Shown here: one piece after another, positions 11,493-21,502 of the stretch
Layout: every line of letters starts with the position of its first letter
How positions within the stretch are numbered: position 1 is the first letter of the stretch
Source of the DNA: Mesostigma viride
Taxonomy: Eukaryota > Streptophyta > Mesostigmatophyceae > Mesostigmatales > Mesostigmataceae
Reading direction: 5' to 3'
Assembly (NCBI GenBank): GCA_009746045.1
Contig: RPFO01000059.1
Location: 2,650,068-2,714,067 of the forward strand
DNA: 64,000 nucleotides
The notes under the pieces: generated by a model
What the model saw: the letters and a program-made list of their open reading frames with translations, nothing else
Told to the model about the DNA's origin: nothing
The model's database searches: none
Made by a program: the position numbers and the translations under genes

Positions 11493-13817
11493 CTAATGGC
11501 CATCCGTCTGGTAGGTACCACGGGAGGCCAGCAGGACATCCAGGTACGCCTGGTAGTGAGACACATCCTCAGCATTGTCGTGCCTATCTACAGTGAGGAA
11601 AACATCGGCCCACACGCCGTCAGGGAAAAGACCCAGGAAGGCCCAGTAATACCTATGCTGCGTAAGAACGACCTGGCCCCGGGCCCAGTCCAGGAAACCA
11701 CAGGCAAAGAGGCGTAGGAAAGGCTCTACCGCGATCAGGCAGAGAGCCCGCAGGAGCAGGCGATGGTACCGGATCCGAGGGCGCATACCCGTCGGGAAAA
11801 ACAAATCTACCAAGGGCTCCACGTTGGACGGCCACAACCTAATCTGCCGAATCTCACGGGAGCGCCACCGACGGGCACACTGTCGCGACCCGAACGTCTC
11901 GAGGTAGTCGCTAGCCCGAGGAGGAGGATGACCCCGCGAGTCCAAACCCTGGCCCGGGATGGGCGCTGGACGACGGGCATCCCACTCTAGGATGGGCTGA
12001 AGGACCGTGCTGTACGTGGCACCCGGCACCGCAGGAAACTCTACCGTAAGGGCATCTGAGGCCGTAATGCCCAGAGGCGGAGGGTAAGCCCACTGGAACC
12101 CGCCGTAGGTGTCCAAGTCATTGTGGCGCCTAGCCCAGCGATACAGGACGCGCCGCACCAGGATCTCACCCTGGAACACCGGATCAGCTAAAATAACCAT
12201 GTCGAAAGGAGGCCGATCAGTCTCAACTGGTAGGCCACGGTCCCGCGGCGCCCGACACACCTGGGAGAACCCGTAGGACATGGGCGAAATGGCAAGCTCG
12301 GCGGAGGCGCGCGGCAGGTCACACTGGCGGCAGGCGAGCGCAGACATACCATACCCAAAGACAGGCGTGTCGCGCGACTCCGGAGTCGCATGCACCACAG
12401 AAGGGGCCCGATCCCGATCGCCCTCTGACAACTCCCGAAGGGAATCGGCAGCACGGGTGGCGCGCGGGTCAGCGCCACTGGACCGAACAACCGCGGCCAA
12501 AGATCGCGGGGCCGAAGGGACAGGGGCCGACGAAGGGGTAGGAACCGGCACAGACGCAGACGGCGCCGGTACAACAGGGGGCCGCGTCGGACCCGATGCC
12601 GCAGGGGGACGCGACGGACCTGCCTCCGCAACTGGCGCGCCGGTCTCTGGGGGCGGAGCACCACCAGGCCACATGTTGAAAATAGGGCCCGTGGGGACAG
12701 GCAAACCGGCATACGACTGGTTACCGTCCAAGCTCCAGTCAGGCACCGGGATCCTCTGCGGAGGACCGCCCTCCCAAAGCCTGGGAAGACCGCCCGGGTC
12801 GCTGAAGAAACCCCGCGAGGGCGGCGCTGACGTGGTGGGCGGCTCGGACGCGGCGGCGACGGGCGCGGCCGCTGGGACGGTGGACTCGCGCCGAGGCACA
12901 GGTACGTCAGTAGCAGGCGCAGAGGTAACCGAAGGCGTAGGAGCCGCAGCAACAGAGGGAGCCACAGCCGCCGAGGGCTCGCGCGGCCCAGACGGACCCG
13001 TAGACGCCGAGGCGACCGAAGGGGAAGGGGACACAGCTGCGGCAGACACCCCACCTGGCGTGGCTGGAGCGTGCGCCTGGGCCGCCATGAAGGCCCCGAA
13101 GGCCGCCGTCAGGGACTGGATCTGCGCCTGCATCGCAGAAACTGTCGCCGCAAGAGGATCAGGCTCACGACCAGAGCCCGAAGGGGTAGGCTCCACCGAT
13201 GCGCACAGGACCGACCTCGGTGAAGACGGGACAGGGGAAGGCGCCGACACTGAAGAGGAGGACGCCGCAGGGGAGGCCGAATACTCAGGGGAATACTGTG
13301 CCTCTACCGGCGCGTCCGTAGGGGTAGGGTCGCCCAATCCTACGCCCGCGTTCTGGTCTGCTATCTCCATGAACTCTACGGCCCGTAAAAGGTCGCAGGG
13401 GTTCTCATCCATTTCCGCATCACCCTCGGCCGGAAGCCAGGGGAACACATCCCGTAGGCAGGAGCGGCCCACAGGGGTAGAAAGGTAGGAAAACACCCTG
13501 GGGCACTGGAGAATCGCAGCTATCTGTCCCAGGGCTGGACAGCTGGAGCCACATTCTAGCAAACAGTGGCCGGCATCGTCGAACCCGTGCAAAACAAGCT
13601 GATGCGGTTCAGCAGGGGAAGGACCGTACCACGTGACCCCGAAGAGAGCCGCCCTGACTATGCCCGAATGCTGGGCCTGGAGGGCCGGATGCACGACGCC
13701 ACCCGGGAAACTGGACCGTGACACCCAACGGCCCGGAAGGGCCTCGAAGTACAGCTCAGGGTCCGGTAGGGGCAGGGACGGCAGCGGGCTCTCAGCCGGA
13801 GGGGTAGGCTCTGACAT
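11493..13817 (-). CDS. GyA ORF4, unknown protein downstream of pol (copy 1)
   Basis: A 774-residue frame from ATG 13817 (MSEPTPPAESPLPSLPLPDP...); an earlier in-frame start at 13943 would overlap the end of pol. Three parts: an N-terminal Cys-containing region (about 1-190), a long Pro/Ala/Ser-rich middle with a short predicted coiled coil (AMQAQIQSLTAAFGAFMAAQ), and a charged, aromatic C-terminal third rich in Trp, Arg and Tyr. A stretch around LLLRALCLIAVEPFLRLFACG is hydrophobic but broken by Arg and Glu, so it is a poor membrane segment. The position after pol is that of env-like genes, but no signal peptide or glycoprotein features are seen. It is open in both copies while gag/pol are damaged. 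Function unknown. Confidence 0.75.
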   Translation of the reverse strand: MSEPTPPAESPLPSLPLPDPELYFEALPGRWVSRSSFPGGVVHPALQAQHSGIVRAALFGVTWYGPSPAEPHQLVLHGFDDAGHCLLECGSSCPALGQIAAILQCPRVFSYLSTPVGRSCLRDVFPWLPAEGDAEMDENPCDLLRAVEFMEIADQNAGVGLGDPTPTDAPVEAQYSPEYSASPAASSSSVSAPSPVPSSPRSVLCASVEPTPSGSGREPDPLAATVSAMQAQIQSLTAAFGAFMAAQAHAPATPGGVSAAAVSPSPSVASASTGPSGPREPSAAVAPSVAAAPTPSVTSAPATDVPVPRRESTVPAAAPVAAASEPPTTSAPPSRGFFSDPGGLPRLWEGGPPQRIPVPDWSLDGNQSYAGLPVPTGPIFNMWPGGAPPPETGAPVAEAGPSRPPAASGPTRPPVVPAPSASVPVPTPSSAPVPSAPRSLAAVVRSSGADPRATRAADSLRELSEGDRDRAPSVVHATPESRDTPVFGYGMSALACRQCDLPRASAELAISPMSYGFSQVCRAPRDRGLPVETDRPPFDMVILADPVFQGEILVRRVLYRWARRHNDLDTYGGFQWAYPPPLGITASDALTVEFPAVPGATYSTVLQPILEWDARRPAPIPGQGLDSRGHPPPRASDYLETFGSRQCARRWRSREIRQIRLWPSNVEPLVDLFFPTGMRPRIRYHRLLLRALCLIAVEPFLRLFACGFLDWARGQVVLTQHRYYWAFLGLFPDGVWADVFLTVDRHDNAEDVSHYQAYLDVLLASRGTYQTDGH

Positions 13818-13893
13818 GACGGCTGCGGAGGGGAGGGGACAACCAACCACCCGTCGACAGCAGACATAACATAAGAGAGGAGAAGGCCTACAA

Positions 13894-14859
13894 CTAGAGC
13901 TTGTGCAGGGTTTTATATTCCTGCAGCAGGCGACTACACCCATCTAGCTCACTCTCCGTATACCAAACCTTATCTACTTCACTACGAGCATACATCCACT
14001 TCACTTTATACTGACGCTGGGTACCGCGGCCCTTTTTGATATCTCTATGGGCCACGATGCTTTCTACTTCGTCTTCTACTTCCCCAGTGTCAGGGTTATG
14101 CTCTAAAGGGGCAGGCGCTAGCTCTCTACCAGCGAACGTACTAGGGTGGTACAGTTTCAGCTGGCTCCTATGGAAGGTGTTCGAATGTGTCTGCCAAGAG
14201 GTAGGGATATCGACTTTATATAGGAAATTTCCTACTCTAGACAAAACATGGAAGGGTCCTAAGAAGGCGGGCCTAAGTTTGACCTTAAGTTCTGCTTCAA
14301 ACTTATGAGCAAAACGGCCAACACGGGGGCCTTCTACTAATACTAGATCTCCTATTTCTATCTCAGGTGCTCTTCTATCTAAGGAGGCACGCAACCTAGC
14401 AAGGTACTTAGACTGAGCTTTTTGGTACCCTGAGATCGCGTGGTCATGAGCAGTTTTCATTCTATCTAGTAAGGACTGTACACCTTCTACAGTATCTCGG
14501 GACACATCATCCTTGTCCCGTAGAGGACTAGCTAAGAGAGAGGTAGGGGTAAGGGGCTGTCTACCAGTATCTAGGAAGAAGGGCGTATATCCATGCGCAG
14601 CCTGGGGGCAATTGTTGAGGGAGAATTCTACTAAACATAAATAATCCTCCCAATCACTTCCCGAGCCTTTCACATAGTGCCTAAGCGCTTCTTCCACTAC
14701 CCTATTAAGACGCTCTACTAAATGAGAGGAAGAGGAGTGGTAGGCAGTACCGTAGGTAACCTTGGTACCGATGGCAGCGAAAAACTGCTGCCAAAAATCT
14801 GAGGTAAATAACTTATCCTTATCACTAATAAACTGCCTACTCAAACCATGATATCTGTA
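13894..14859 (-). pseudogene. GyA copy 1 pol, C-terminal part (integrase core end and chromodomain)
   Basis: Begins RYHGLSRQFISDKDKLFTSD, holding the second catalytic Asp, followed by the Glu in HLVERLNRVVEE. It then has an integrase C-terminal domain and a chromodomain-like end (VESIVAHRDIKKGRG...YKVKWMYA...). It is cut from the rest of pol at 14859 by GyD; the upstream half resumes at 33063. The target TGTA is duplicated. The chromodomain may guide integration to marked chromatin, as in known chromoviruses. Confidence 0.9.
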
Positions 14860-16000
14860 TGTCACGGACGCGCGCTATGTCATCCGGGCGCCCACTATGC
14901 ACAAGACCGGTGACGTGCGCAAGGAATTTGTCTTCTACGCATTTTCGACAAAGGCTAGTGACCGGGGGGGGACACTAGCACTTGCAGCATAAGAGCGGAC
15001 GAAAGTGTACGTGCACGCGCGCCGGGCCAGGCACAGCTGGGCGCGCAGCACTGACTTGAGCGGACGGCAGCACAAGTGTGCAGCGTCGAGAGGATCATAC
15101 GCGTGTTAGTGGACAGCTGGAGCTGAAGCTGGACTGCTGGACTTCAACAGCGCCGAGGCTATTGACAGGCCAGGTGTCTTTGTGGTGTAGAATAGCGGGT
15201 CAACGTTATGAGGACTGGACAGAAAATGGAAAAGGACAATTTGCGGTGCGGAGCCAGATCGCTGGAATGAATGCGAAATCGCTGGCAGCCCTAAAAAGGG
15301 ATTTCTTCTAGAAAGGAACGATTAGACGCAATGTTTGCTGGGCCACTCACACGCAAGGTGTGAGCGTGCAGATTGTCTGAAGGATATTATGCTTCGACCT
15401 TGCTGGACGTGACTCAATGTCGGACATTCCCAGGGACAGAAATGCCGGAGCCTCTAGGAGATGAGATCGGCAACAGGGTAGCAATTTAGATTTGTCGGGA
15501 TGCCTTCCTGCTTTTGTTGGCATGTGTGGTAGAAAGCCAGGACGGCAACTGGAATGCGGTTTCTATTCGCATGGTTCAGGCAGCAAGATAGTTTTGGCAT
15601 TCCTGGCTGGACTGACAAGTGTGGCGTGTGTCATGCGTGTGGCATGACGAATGGTTTGGTTCATAGTCGAAGAGGACTCTCACGCAGCGTGTAGTCTCTT
15701 CGAGTCTCTCGTTAGTGGCCTTCGTGTTTCTCCCTTTCCTTGGGAGCAAGGCCGGTAGCATGTCATGGAGCGCTGCCTAACTGCGGGCTCGTGAGCATGG
15801 AGTGCATCGATATTGAGACTATCAACGTGTTGTAATTGTATTAACTTTCTCAATAAACTCCGCATGTGCGGCTTCATCATCAGACTGTGCAAAGTATGTG
15901 TTTTGAAAGCATTATTCTATAGCAGGGGAGGCAATAAGGTGGTTATCAGGCACGAGGGACAGTTCCTTGTCCTCGGCTGAGAGCCCTCCTTTCTTTACTC
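14860..16000 (+). repeat. GyD terminal repeat A1
   Basis: 1,141 bp, repeated almost exactly as A2. It contains a 77-residue open frame (15078-15311) that is identical in A2, probably chance. It ends TTTCTTTACTC, after which the element diverges from A2. Confidence 0.9.
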
Positions 16001-16322
16001 GAAGAGACTACCCGGTAGTCTGCTTCCTTCTGTTCGAAGCCAAGACGTTGGCTTTAGTGTTTAGCAACCATCAGCAGTACAGGGAACGGCCTGGCTGACA
16101 GTTTGTAAAGGAAGTGTCTTGAGACAGATTTTAAGAAAATAGAACTAGCCAGAATTTGCTGGCTCTTGTCTTTTTCTGGCAGGCTAGTCGAGTCGTTATC
16201 CTTGACACCTGTTATAAAGCCTTTGGTTGTTGCTTCTTCTCAGCGAAACCTAGGCTTGTTGGTTCTTGTTTTGCCCATCGGTCAGCTGGTGCATGCCACT
16301 GACGCGAGCGCAGACTCGAGCC
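16001..16322 (+). other. GyD 5' untranslated leader
   Basis: Lies between repeat A1 and the preferred gag start. No clear tRNA primer-binding site (TGG...) is seen directly after A1. A short inverted repeat (GACTACCCGGTAGTC) lies at about 16007-16021. Confidence 0.5.
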
Positions 16323-18101
16323 ATGGCAGATGCAAATAGAGCAGATGCCGACACGTCCGCTCCGGGGTCGAATGGCGGGATTCCTCCCGCCGTACCCGCA
16401 GTGGGTGAGAGTCGCGACCAAGAAGCGCCGCTGAGTATGGTGGCGCTGTTCGCGCAGATGCAAGCGCAGATGCAGCAACAGTCGCAACAGTTGCAGCAGC
16501 AATTGGCGCTGCAGATGCGGGAAGTGACCGACAGATTGGTGGCCGTAGAGGGTCGTCATCTGCAGTCCACACCATGGGACGGGCAGGCATCGATGCCGGG
16601 CCCCAGTGGTGTTGCCGCGGAGCCGAGGGAGCGGGACCAGCCGCCAACCTCAGGTAATGCGGCGGGAAGGGCTTCGATGGAACCGGGGGTTTTGGCTGGG
16701 TCGCTAACCCAACACGACTTGCTTGGTGAGGCGGATGGTCAGCCACGGGGCGAGTATACGCTGGCGCCCAGGCGCCTGCCTTTCGATCAAGCGCGAGACG
16801 GATTGCACGAGGAGAACGGGGCAGGGCTGGCGCGCGCGATGGACCCACACAGGGGTGCACCAGGACGCATGCTGCCAGGCGGGGCCTCAATTCCGTTTGG
16901 GCGAGGCGGTGGGGCGCTGACCGGCGGGTCGACTGCACGGTGGTCAAGTGTGCCAATCGGGCGCATTCCGCCCATGGAGGACATAACCACGCCGCTGGCT
17001 TTCCGAGTACGGGAGGCAGCACGACCAAGCACGCTGGCGCAGGGACGCGCAGCTCAGCGACCGCCGGAGGATGCCGATGGGGTGCAGTACCCGCAAAGGG
17101 TGCGCCTCATACCGGAAGGCGCGAAGATGCCCACCCTACCACGGGTGGACATGCGCGAGAAGTTCTCCACAACCGGCAATCTGGCCACGCTGGCGCAGGC
17201 CTACAACGCGTACAAGTCATGGATTGATCTGCAATACATGACTACGCAAGGCGCTGTAATGCATGAGTTTGTGATGAACAACATGCATTTTTTCTTTCAC
17301 GGCCTTACGCTGAGGCGAGTGGCTAGGCTGGTGGAGCAGTGGAGAGAGGTCTCGCTGTACACGCGTCACACGGACGTGTGGTTCGGCTTCGACGGGCGTG
17401 GCCAGCCCGACTATGACAACATCATGTATGGTGTCGACCCTGCCGAGGAACTGTGGGGCCTCCTTCGCCAGGAATACCCGGTGGAGACCATCAAGGCAGA
17501 GCGTGAGTGGCGCAGTTTCAAGATAGCCGAGGGTGAAACCCCGGAGCAATCTTACGAGCGCCTCATGGAGTTCGCCGGCGAAGTGGAGGACTGGTCCGAA
17601 AAGCTGGCGTGTCAGAAATGGCTGCAAGCGCTAGGCTCCAAGGAGATGGAGCTGCCCACGCCGCCCAACGGCCAGCCGTGGCGATTGCGGTCACTGTGCA
17701 TTGAGGTCAGGGCCATGATGCGACGACACGCGCAAGGCCGGATCTCGGTAAGCACGGTGGTGGCCGAGCTGCAGGCCAAGGTCGACGCGCTGACCAAGGC
17801 CAAGTCGGGTGAGTCGTCTGCCACAAGACAAGCGCGCCCGCAAGGCGGCCACGGTGCTAGCAGGAACCAAGGGGGGTCTCGCAACGCCTCATCGCATGAT
17901 GCAACCCAGGGTAACGCCGCTGGCGGCAACAAAGACGCTGCCGCCCCGACGCGAGCTGGGGGGGCACGTCCTCACAGACGGGTACTAGGACGGATGCGCG
18001 CAAATCGGGCTGCTTCCTTTGCGACAAGGATGGGCACCTTAGTCGCGAGTGTCCAAGCCGCTGCACGAAGCCGCATGGGGCAGACACGAAGTGGCACCTG
18101 A
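16323..18101 (+). CDS. GyD Gag
   Basis: Structural protein that should package element RNA. The ATG at 16323 sits in GCCATGG; an earlier in-frame ATG at 16266 adds 19 residues. The N-terminal part has a Gln-rich coiled coil (MQQQSQQLQQQLALQMREV). A retrotransposon-gag-like capsid region lies at about residues 270-500. The CCHC knuckle CFLCDKDGHLSREC is coded at 18011-18052 in the pol frame, not the gag frame. Switching at the G7 run 17958-17964 would join them. The printed stop (TGA at 18099-18101) overlaps the next ATG by one base. It is either a frameshift site or an indel. Confidence 0.8.
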   Translation: MADANRADADTSAPGSNGGIPPAVPAVGESRDQEAPLSMVALFAQMQAQMQQQSQQLQQQLALQMREVTDRLVAVEGRHLQSTPWDGQASMPGPSGVAAEPRERDQPPTSGNAAGRASMEPGVLAGSLTQHDLLGEADGQPRGEYTLAPRRLPFDQARDGLHEENGAGLARAMDPHRGAPGRMLPGGASIPFGRGGGALTGGSTARWSSVPIGRIPPMEDITTPLAFRVREAARPSTLAQGRAAQRPPEDADGVQYPQRVRLIPEGAKMPTLPRVDMREKFSTTGNLATLAQAYNAYKSWIDLQYMTTQGAVMHEFVMNNMHFFFHGLTLRRVARLVEQWREVSLYTRHTDVWFGFDGRGQPDYDNIMYGVDPAEELWGLLRQEYPVETIKAEREWRSFKIAEGETPEQSYERLMEFAGEVEDWSEKLACQKWLQALGSKEMELPTPPNGQPWRLRSLCIEVRAMMRRHAQGRISVSTVVAELQAKVDALTKAKSGESSATRQARPQGGHGASRNQGGSRNASSHDATQGNAAGGNKDAAAPTRAGGARPHRRVLGRMRANRAASFATRMGTLVASVQAAARSRMGQTRSGT

Positions 18102-21100
18102 TGAACAAGTGTCCAGCCGCGGGCATCAAGACGGTCCACTTCGCCGAGATGGCGGGCAAGACCGACTCGATGGAAGCCCAGGTGGCTGCCATCAAGCATG
18201 GTGAGGAGGCGACGGCGCCCCCCAACCAATTCGAGACGGTGTACCGGGAGGACCCATTCTGGGCGCCCATGCCGGGTGACGTCGAGATCAACGCTGCGGA
18301 GGCTACCAAAGGCAAGCAGGCACGCAGCCCGCTTTCTTTTCAGCAGGCACCCATGTTGCCTGCCGGGCAGTTGCCCGCGTCCTTTTCCATGCCGCTGGCT
18401 GGGGTGCAATCTGCTTTTGAGCATGCGAACCCTGCTGGGCTGGAGCAGCGTAGGCGATTGGCGCCTGTGTACCCAATGCCGTTCATTGTGGACGTACCCA
18501 TGTTTTCAGCACGGCAGGTGGTCGACACCTTCGGGCAGAAGGGGGTTGAGTGGCTGGGGTCGGTTGTGTCCGAGATCCAGTTGTTCGCAGATGGGCATGA
18601 TGTGCGCACCTTGCGCAATTCTGAGTCCGTCACCTACGGGCGCCAGCCGGTAGAAGCCGCAGTGCCCGTGGTGCAAGCGGGAGTGGTCAGCACAAGTAGC
18701 CAGCAGCGCACTAGTGCAGTCCCCCAGGTTCCCACGGTGGTTCCATACCCCAATGGTGAGCCGTCCATGGCGTTCCAAGCAGTTGGAGCCTGTGGAGATG
18801 TATGGAGCGACATGGTGACATGTCCGTTGGTTGGCGCAGTCAAGCTTGATAGCGGTGCTCAGCCGCTAGTCATCAGCACGGACTTGGCCACCATGCTGAA
18901 CCTGACCTACGAGAACGGTGGCTTAGTGGAAAGCCCCGTGTCTGTGTCAGGTTGGCAGGGTCCGGCTAGTAAGCCGTACGCTATGACGGCGGTTAAAGTC
19001 AACGTGATTTTCAATCCGTTGCGCGCCTCTAGCATGACCACCGTGTCCGCGTATGCGCTGGTGGTCAACAAGTGTGGATATTCCGCACTACTCGGGGTGG
19101 ATGTCCTTGCTCGCGCCATGGTTCAGGTGGACTATAGGGCGGAGGAGGCATCTTACATCCCTGATTGGGATGGGGCTGGCCTGAAGCGGGCCAGCGTGCC
19201 GGTCTCATGCTTCAGTTCTTCAGCCGGGGCTGCACGCCTCAACCCTTCCGCGGCTGCGGGCGTGGTGGAGGTCAGCATGGTGGAGGTACGGGCGGCGGGC
19301 TCATCGGCGTGGGACAAGCATCGGACGGTGCTGCCCCAGCCAACGGCGAGCATTGCCAAGATGCGCACGCAGTGGTCGCTGGATGCTGTGACGTCCACGC
19401 GGCAGCTGGCTATGCGCAAGCGGGTAACTGAAGCCGTCATCACCATTCCTCAGATGGCCAGCCATGGCCTCACTTTGCTGCAACCGGGTGTCTCGGAGGC
19501 CCAAGGTAATTTTTCTGCTGCAATCTTACCGCAGGCCCCTGATTTTGCCAAGGGTGCGGTAGTGTTGGAACTGTTTGCGGGGATCGGAGGGGGCATTGCA
19601 GGCTTTTTGGCCGCAGGCGGCGTGTGCCGTAAACTCATCGCGGTAGAGCCATCGCACAAGGCGCGTCAGGTGTACTTCAGTCACTGTGGCGTGTTGTCGC
19701 GAGAGTATCCCGCGCAGTTTCCGCCATCAGCATGGCGTGACCCGTTTGGGGAATGTCCTCAAGATATCCGAGCCATCGGTGAGGTGCAGGTGCAGCAGTT
19801 GTTGCGCAGGCATCATGCCATCGACTTGGTAATTGCGGGTTGGGAGTGCCAGGGCCTGAGCCAGGCAGGGCAAGGGCGGGGGCTAGCCGATCCGCGTAGC
19901 GCGCTGTTCTGGGAACTGTTGCGTGTGGTGGGACTGTTGCAGTCGCGTCAGCCCCATCCGCCTGCGTATCTGTTTGAGAACGTTGTGGCGGGTGACAGCC
20001 CACATCAGGCGGTGCGGGAGGACTGGGCTACAATCGTGGCACTCCTGGGGGAGCCCATCGTGTGTGACAACGCAGGGCTGGGTGGGCTCACGCATCGTTT
20101 GCGTGCCTATTGGACCAACGTGGCGTGTGCGACCGATGTGCAGGCGGTCTTGGGGGCCGTAGCAAGGCAGCATCCGAGTGTGTCTGCGGAGGTAGCATTG
20201 CCTTCCCACCTAGTCACGCAGAAGGTGGATAGCGAGGATCGCCCACCGTATGCACGCGTCAACCGGGTCGGGAGCCCCATGTGTGCACTGCCGACCCTGG
20301 TCAGTTACCAAGGGTCGACAGCATACCGTGATCGGGGTAAGGGTCTCGTTTGGGACACTACCACCGGTCTGTTGGTGCAGCCACCCGCAGAATTTCGTGA
20401 GGCCAGCATGGGTTTTCATGTCGGGGCCTCGGCGCTGCCGGGCGTGCTCGAGAGTGAGCGCTGGTCTTTGATAGGCCAGGCTATGTCGGTGTTGCAGGTC
20501 GGGTATGTGCTGCTTGCATCGGTTGCCGTGCGCCAGTCTGGGGGGGCGTCCCCAGCCAATCCGCCTCAGCAGGTTGAGGCGCGCGCAGCCAAACTGAAGC
20601 GCCCTGCAGCGACGGGGACTTCATCAGCATGGGGGTGGCGTCTGCGACAGGTGTGGACTATCATTCTCATGACCGCCCTGCTGACCAGCACCGTGCTGGC
20701 CGGCGAGCCCACGCTGCATCGGGTAATACACCGTGCGGCACGCGAGGCTCCGGCGGTGGGTGTCACACCAGGCGTGGCAGCCTTTTCCTTGTTCCACGAC
20801 GATGCGGCTAGGGCGCCGCATCTTGAGGCACATGCGGTAGCTGTGGGTGATCCCGCGGATACGCACCCCTGGGCTATTGGCGAACACCTTTCTGATGCGC
20901 AGCGCTCAGCCATGCTAAAGTGGCTAGGCACTGCAAGGGGGGCCTTCGCTTTCACAAGTGATGAACTGGGGTGTTTCAATGGTGGGACCATGCGTGTTCC
21001 ATTGGACACTGACACCCCTTTGTTCCGACGCCAGCATCGCCTGAGTCAGGCCGAGTTGGATTTTGTAGCCGAGCAATGCAAGGAGTTAGAGGATGCCGGT

Positions 21101-21502
21101 ATCATCAGGCAATCTTCCTCCAGCTATGCCGCTGCCGTTGTCGTTGCGCCCAAGAAGGACGCTATCACCGGGGCATGGACGGGTATGCGCATGGCCACCG
21201 ATCTGCGGTTGCTGAATGCACACACACCCGTGGACCGTTACCCCATGCCACGTGTGGATGATGTCCTGGATAAGATATCTCCTCATGTGAAGTTTGTGTC
21301 CTCGCTGGACCTGCGTAGCGGCTTTCATCAGATCGCAGTTGCGCCGGAGGATCAGCGGAAGCTTGCATTCTGGGGGGGGGCAATTTGTATGAGTGGGTGC
21401 GCATGCCCTTTGGGCACCGCAACGCTAGTGCTGTTTTCCAACGAGCTATGGACAAAGTGCTTGCAGGTCTTCCTTTCGCCGCTTGTTACATTGATGATGT
21501 AA
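18101..21502 (+). CDS. GyD Pol part 1: protease, cytosine-5 DNA methyltransferase, RT N-terminus
   Basis: Residue numbers count from ATG 18101. Retropepsin active site LDSGAQ at D250, with ALLGVDVL as its flap-end partner. Residues about 487-805 form a C5-methyltransferase: motif I ELFAGIGGG (F492), motif IV GWECQGLS with catalytic Cys583 (Glu replaces the usual Pro), motif VI FENV (E626), motif VIII THRLRAYWTN (R666, R668) and motif X IGQAMSV (G792). The YWTN ending of motif VIII is reminiscent of Dnmt3/DRM-type enzymes. A hydrophobic stretch (VWTIILMTALLTSTVLA) follows. RT begins near residue 940 (MATDLRLLN; SSLDLRSGFHQ). The frame is broken at the G9 run 21372-21380, and RT continues in the next entry. 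Confidence 0.88.
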   Translation: MNKCPAAGIKTVHFAEMAGKTDSMEAQVAAIKHGEEATAPPNQFETVYREDPFWAPMPGDVEINAAEATKGKQARSPLSFQQAPMLPAGQLPASFSMPLAGVQSAFEHANPAGLEQRRRLAPVYPMPFIVDVPMFSARQVVDTFGQKGVEWLGSVVSEIQLFADGHDVRTLRNSESVTYGRQPVEAAVPVVQAGVVSTSSQQRTSAVPQVPTVVPYPNGEPSMAFQAVGACGDVWSDMVTCPLVGAVKLDSGAQPLVISTDLATMLNLTYENGGLVESPVSVSGWQGPASKPYAMTAVKVNVIFNPLRASSMTTVSAYALVVNKCGYSALLGVDVLARAMVQVDYRAEEASYIPDWDGAGLKRASVPVSCFSSSAGAARLNPSAAAGVVEVSMVEVRAAGSSAWDKHRTVLPQPTASIAKMRTQWSLDAVTSTRQLAMRKRVTEAVITIPQMASHGLTLLQPGVSEAQGNFSAAILPQAPDFAKGAVVLELFAGIGGGIAGFLAAGGVCRKLIAVEPSHKARQVYFSHCGVLSREYPAQFPPSAWRDPFGECPQDIRAIGEVQVQQLLRRHHAIDLVIAGWECQGLSQAGQGRGLADPRSALFWELLRVVGLLQSRQPHPPAYLFENVVAGDSPHQAVREDWATIVALLGEPIVCDNAGLGGLTHRLRAYWTNVACATDVQAVLGAVARQHPSVSAEVALPSHLVTQKVDSEDRPPYARVNRVGSPMCALPTLVSYQGSTAYRDRGKGLVWDTTTGLLVQPPAEFREASMGFHVGASALPGVLESERWSLIGQAMSVLQVGYVLLASVAVRQSGGASPANPPQQVEARAAKLKRPAATGTSSAWGWRLRQVWTIILMTALLTSTVLAGEPTLHRVIHRAAREAPAVGVTPGVAAFSLFHDDAARAPHLEAHAVAVGDPADTHPWAIGEHLSDAQRSAMLKWLGTARGAFAFTSDELGCFNGGTMRVPLDTDTPLFRRQHRLSQAELDFVAEQCKELEDAGIIRQSSSSYAAAVVVAPKKDAITGAWTGMRMATDLRLLNAHTPVDRYPMPRVDDVLDKISPHVKFVSSLDLRSGFHQIAVAPEDQRKLAFWGGAICMSGCACPLGTATLVLFSNELWTKCLQVFLSPLVTLMM

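Noticed and set aside
12280-13488. Plus-strand 402-residue frame opposite GyA ORF4 (also 55770-56942)
   Set aside because: Low-complexity antisense of the Pro/Ala-rich linker; the ORF4 frame is collinear with the element and longer.
11493-13817. ORF4 as an envelope glycoprotein gene
   Set aside because: No signal peptide, no clean membrane helix and no glycoprotein-like Cys pattern; position alone is not enough.
15078-15311. 77-residue frame in repeat A1, identical in A2 (24527-24760)
   Set aside because: Identity follows from the repeat itself; no start context, domain or codon pattern supports coding.
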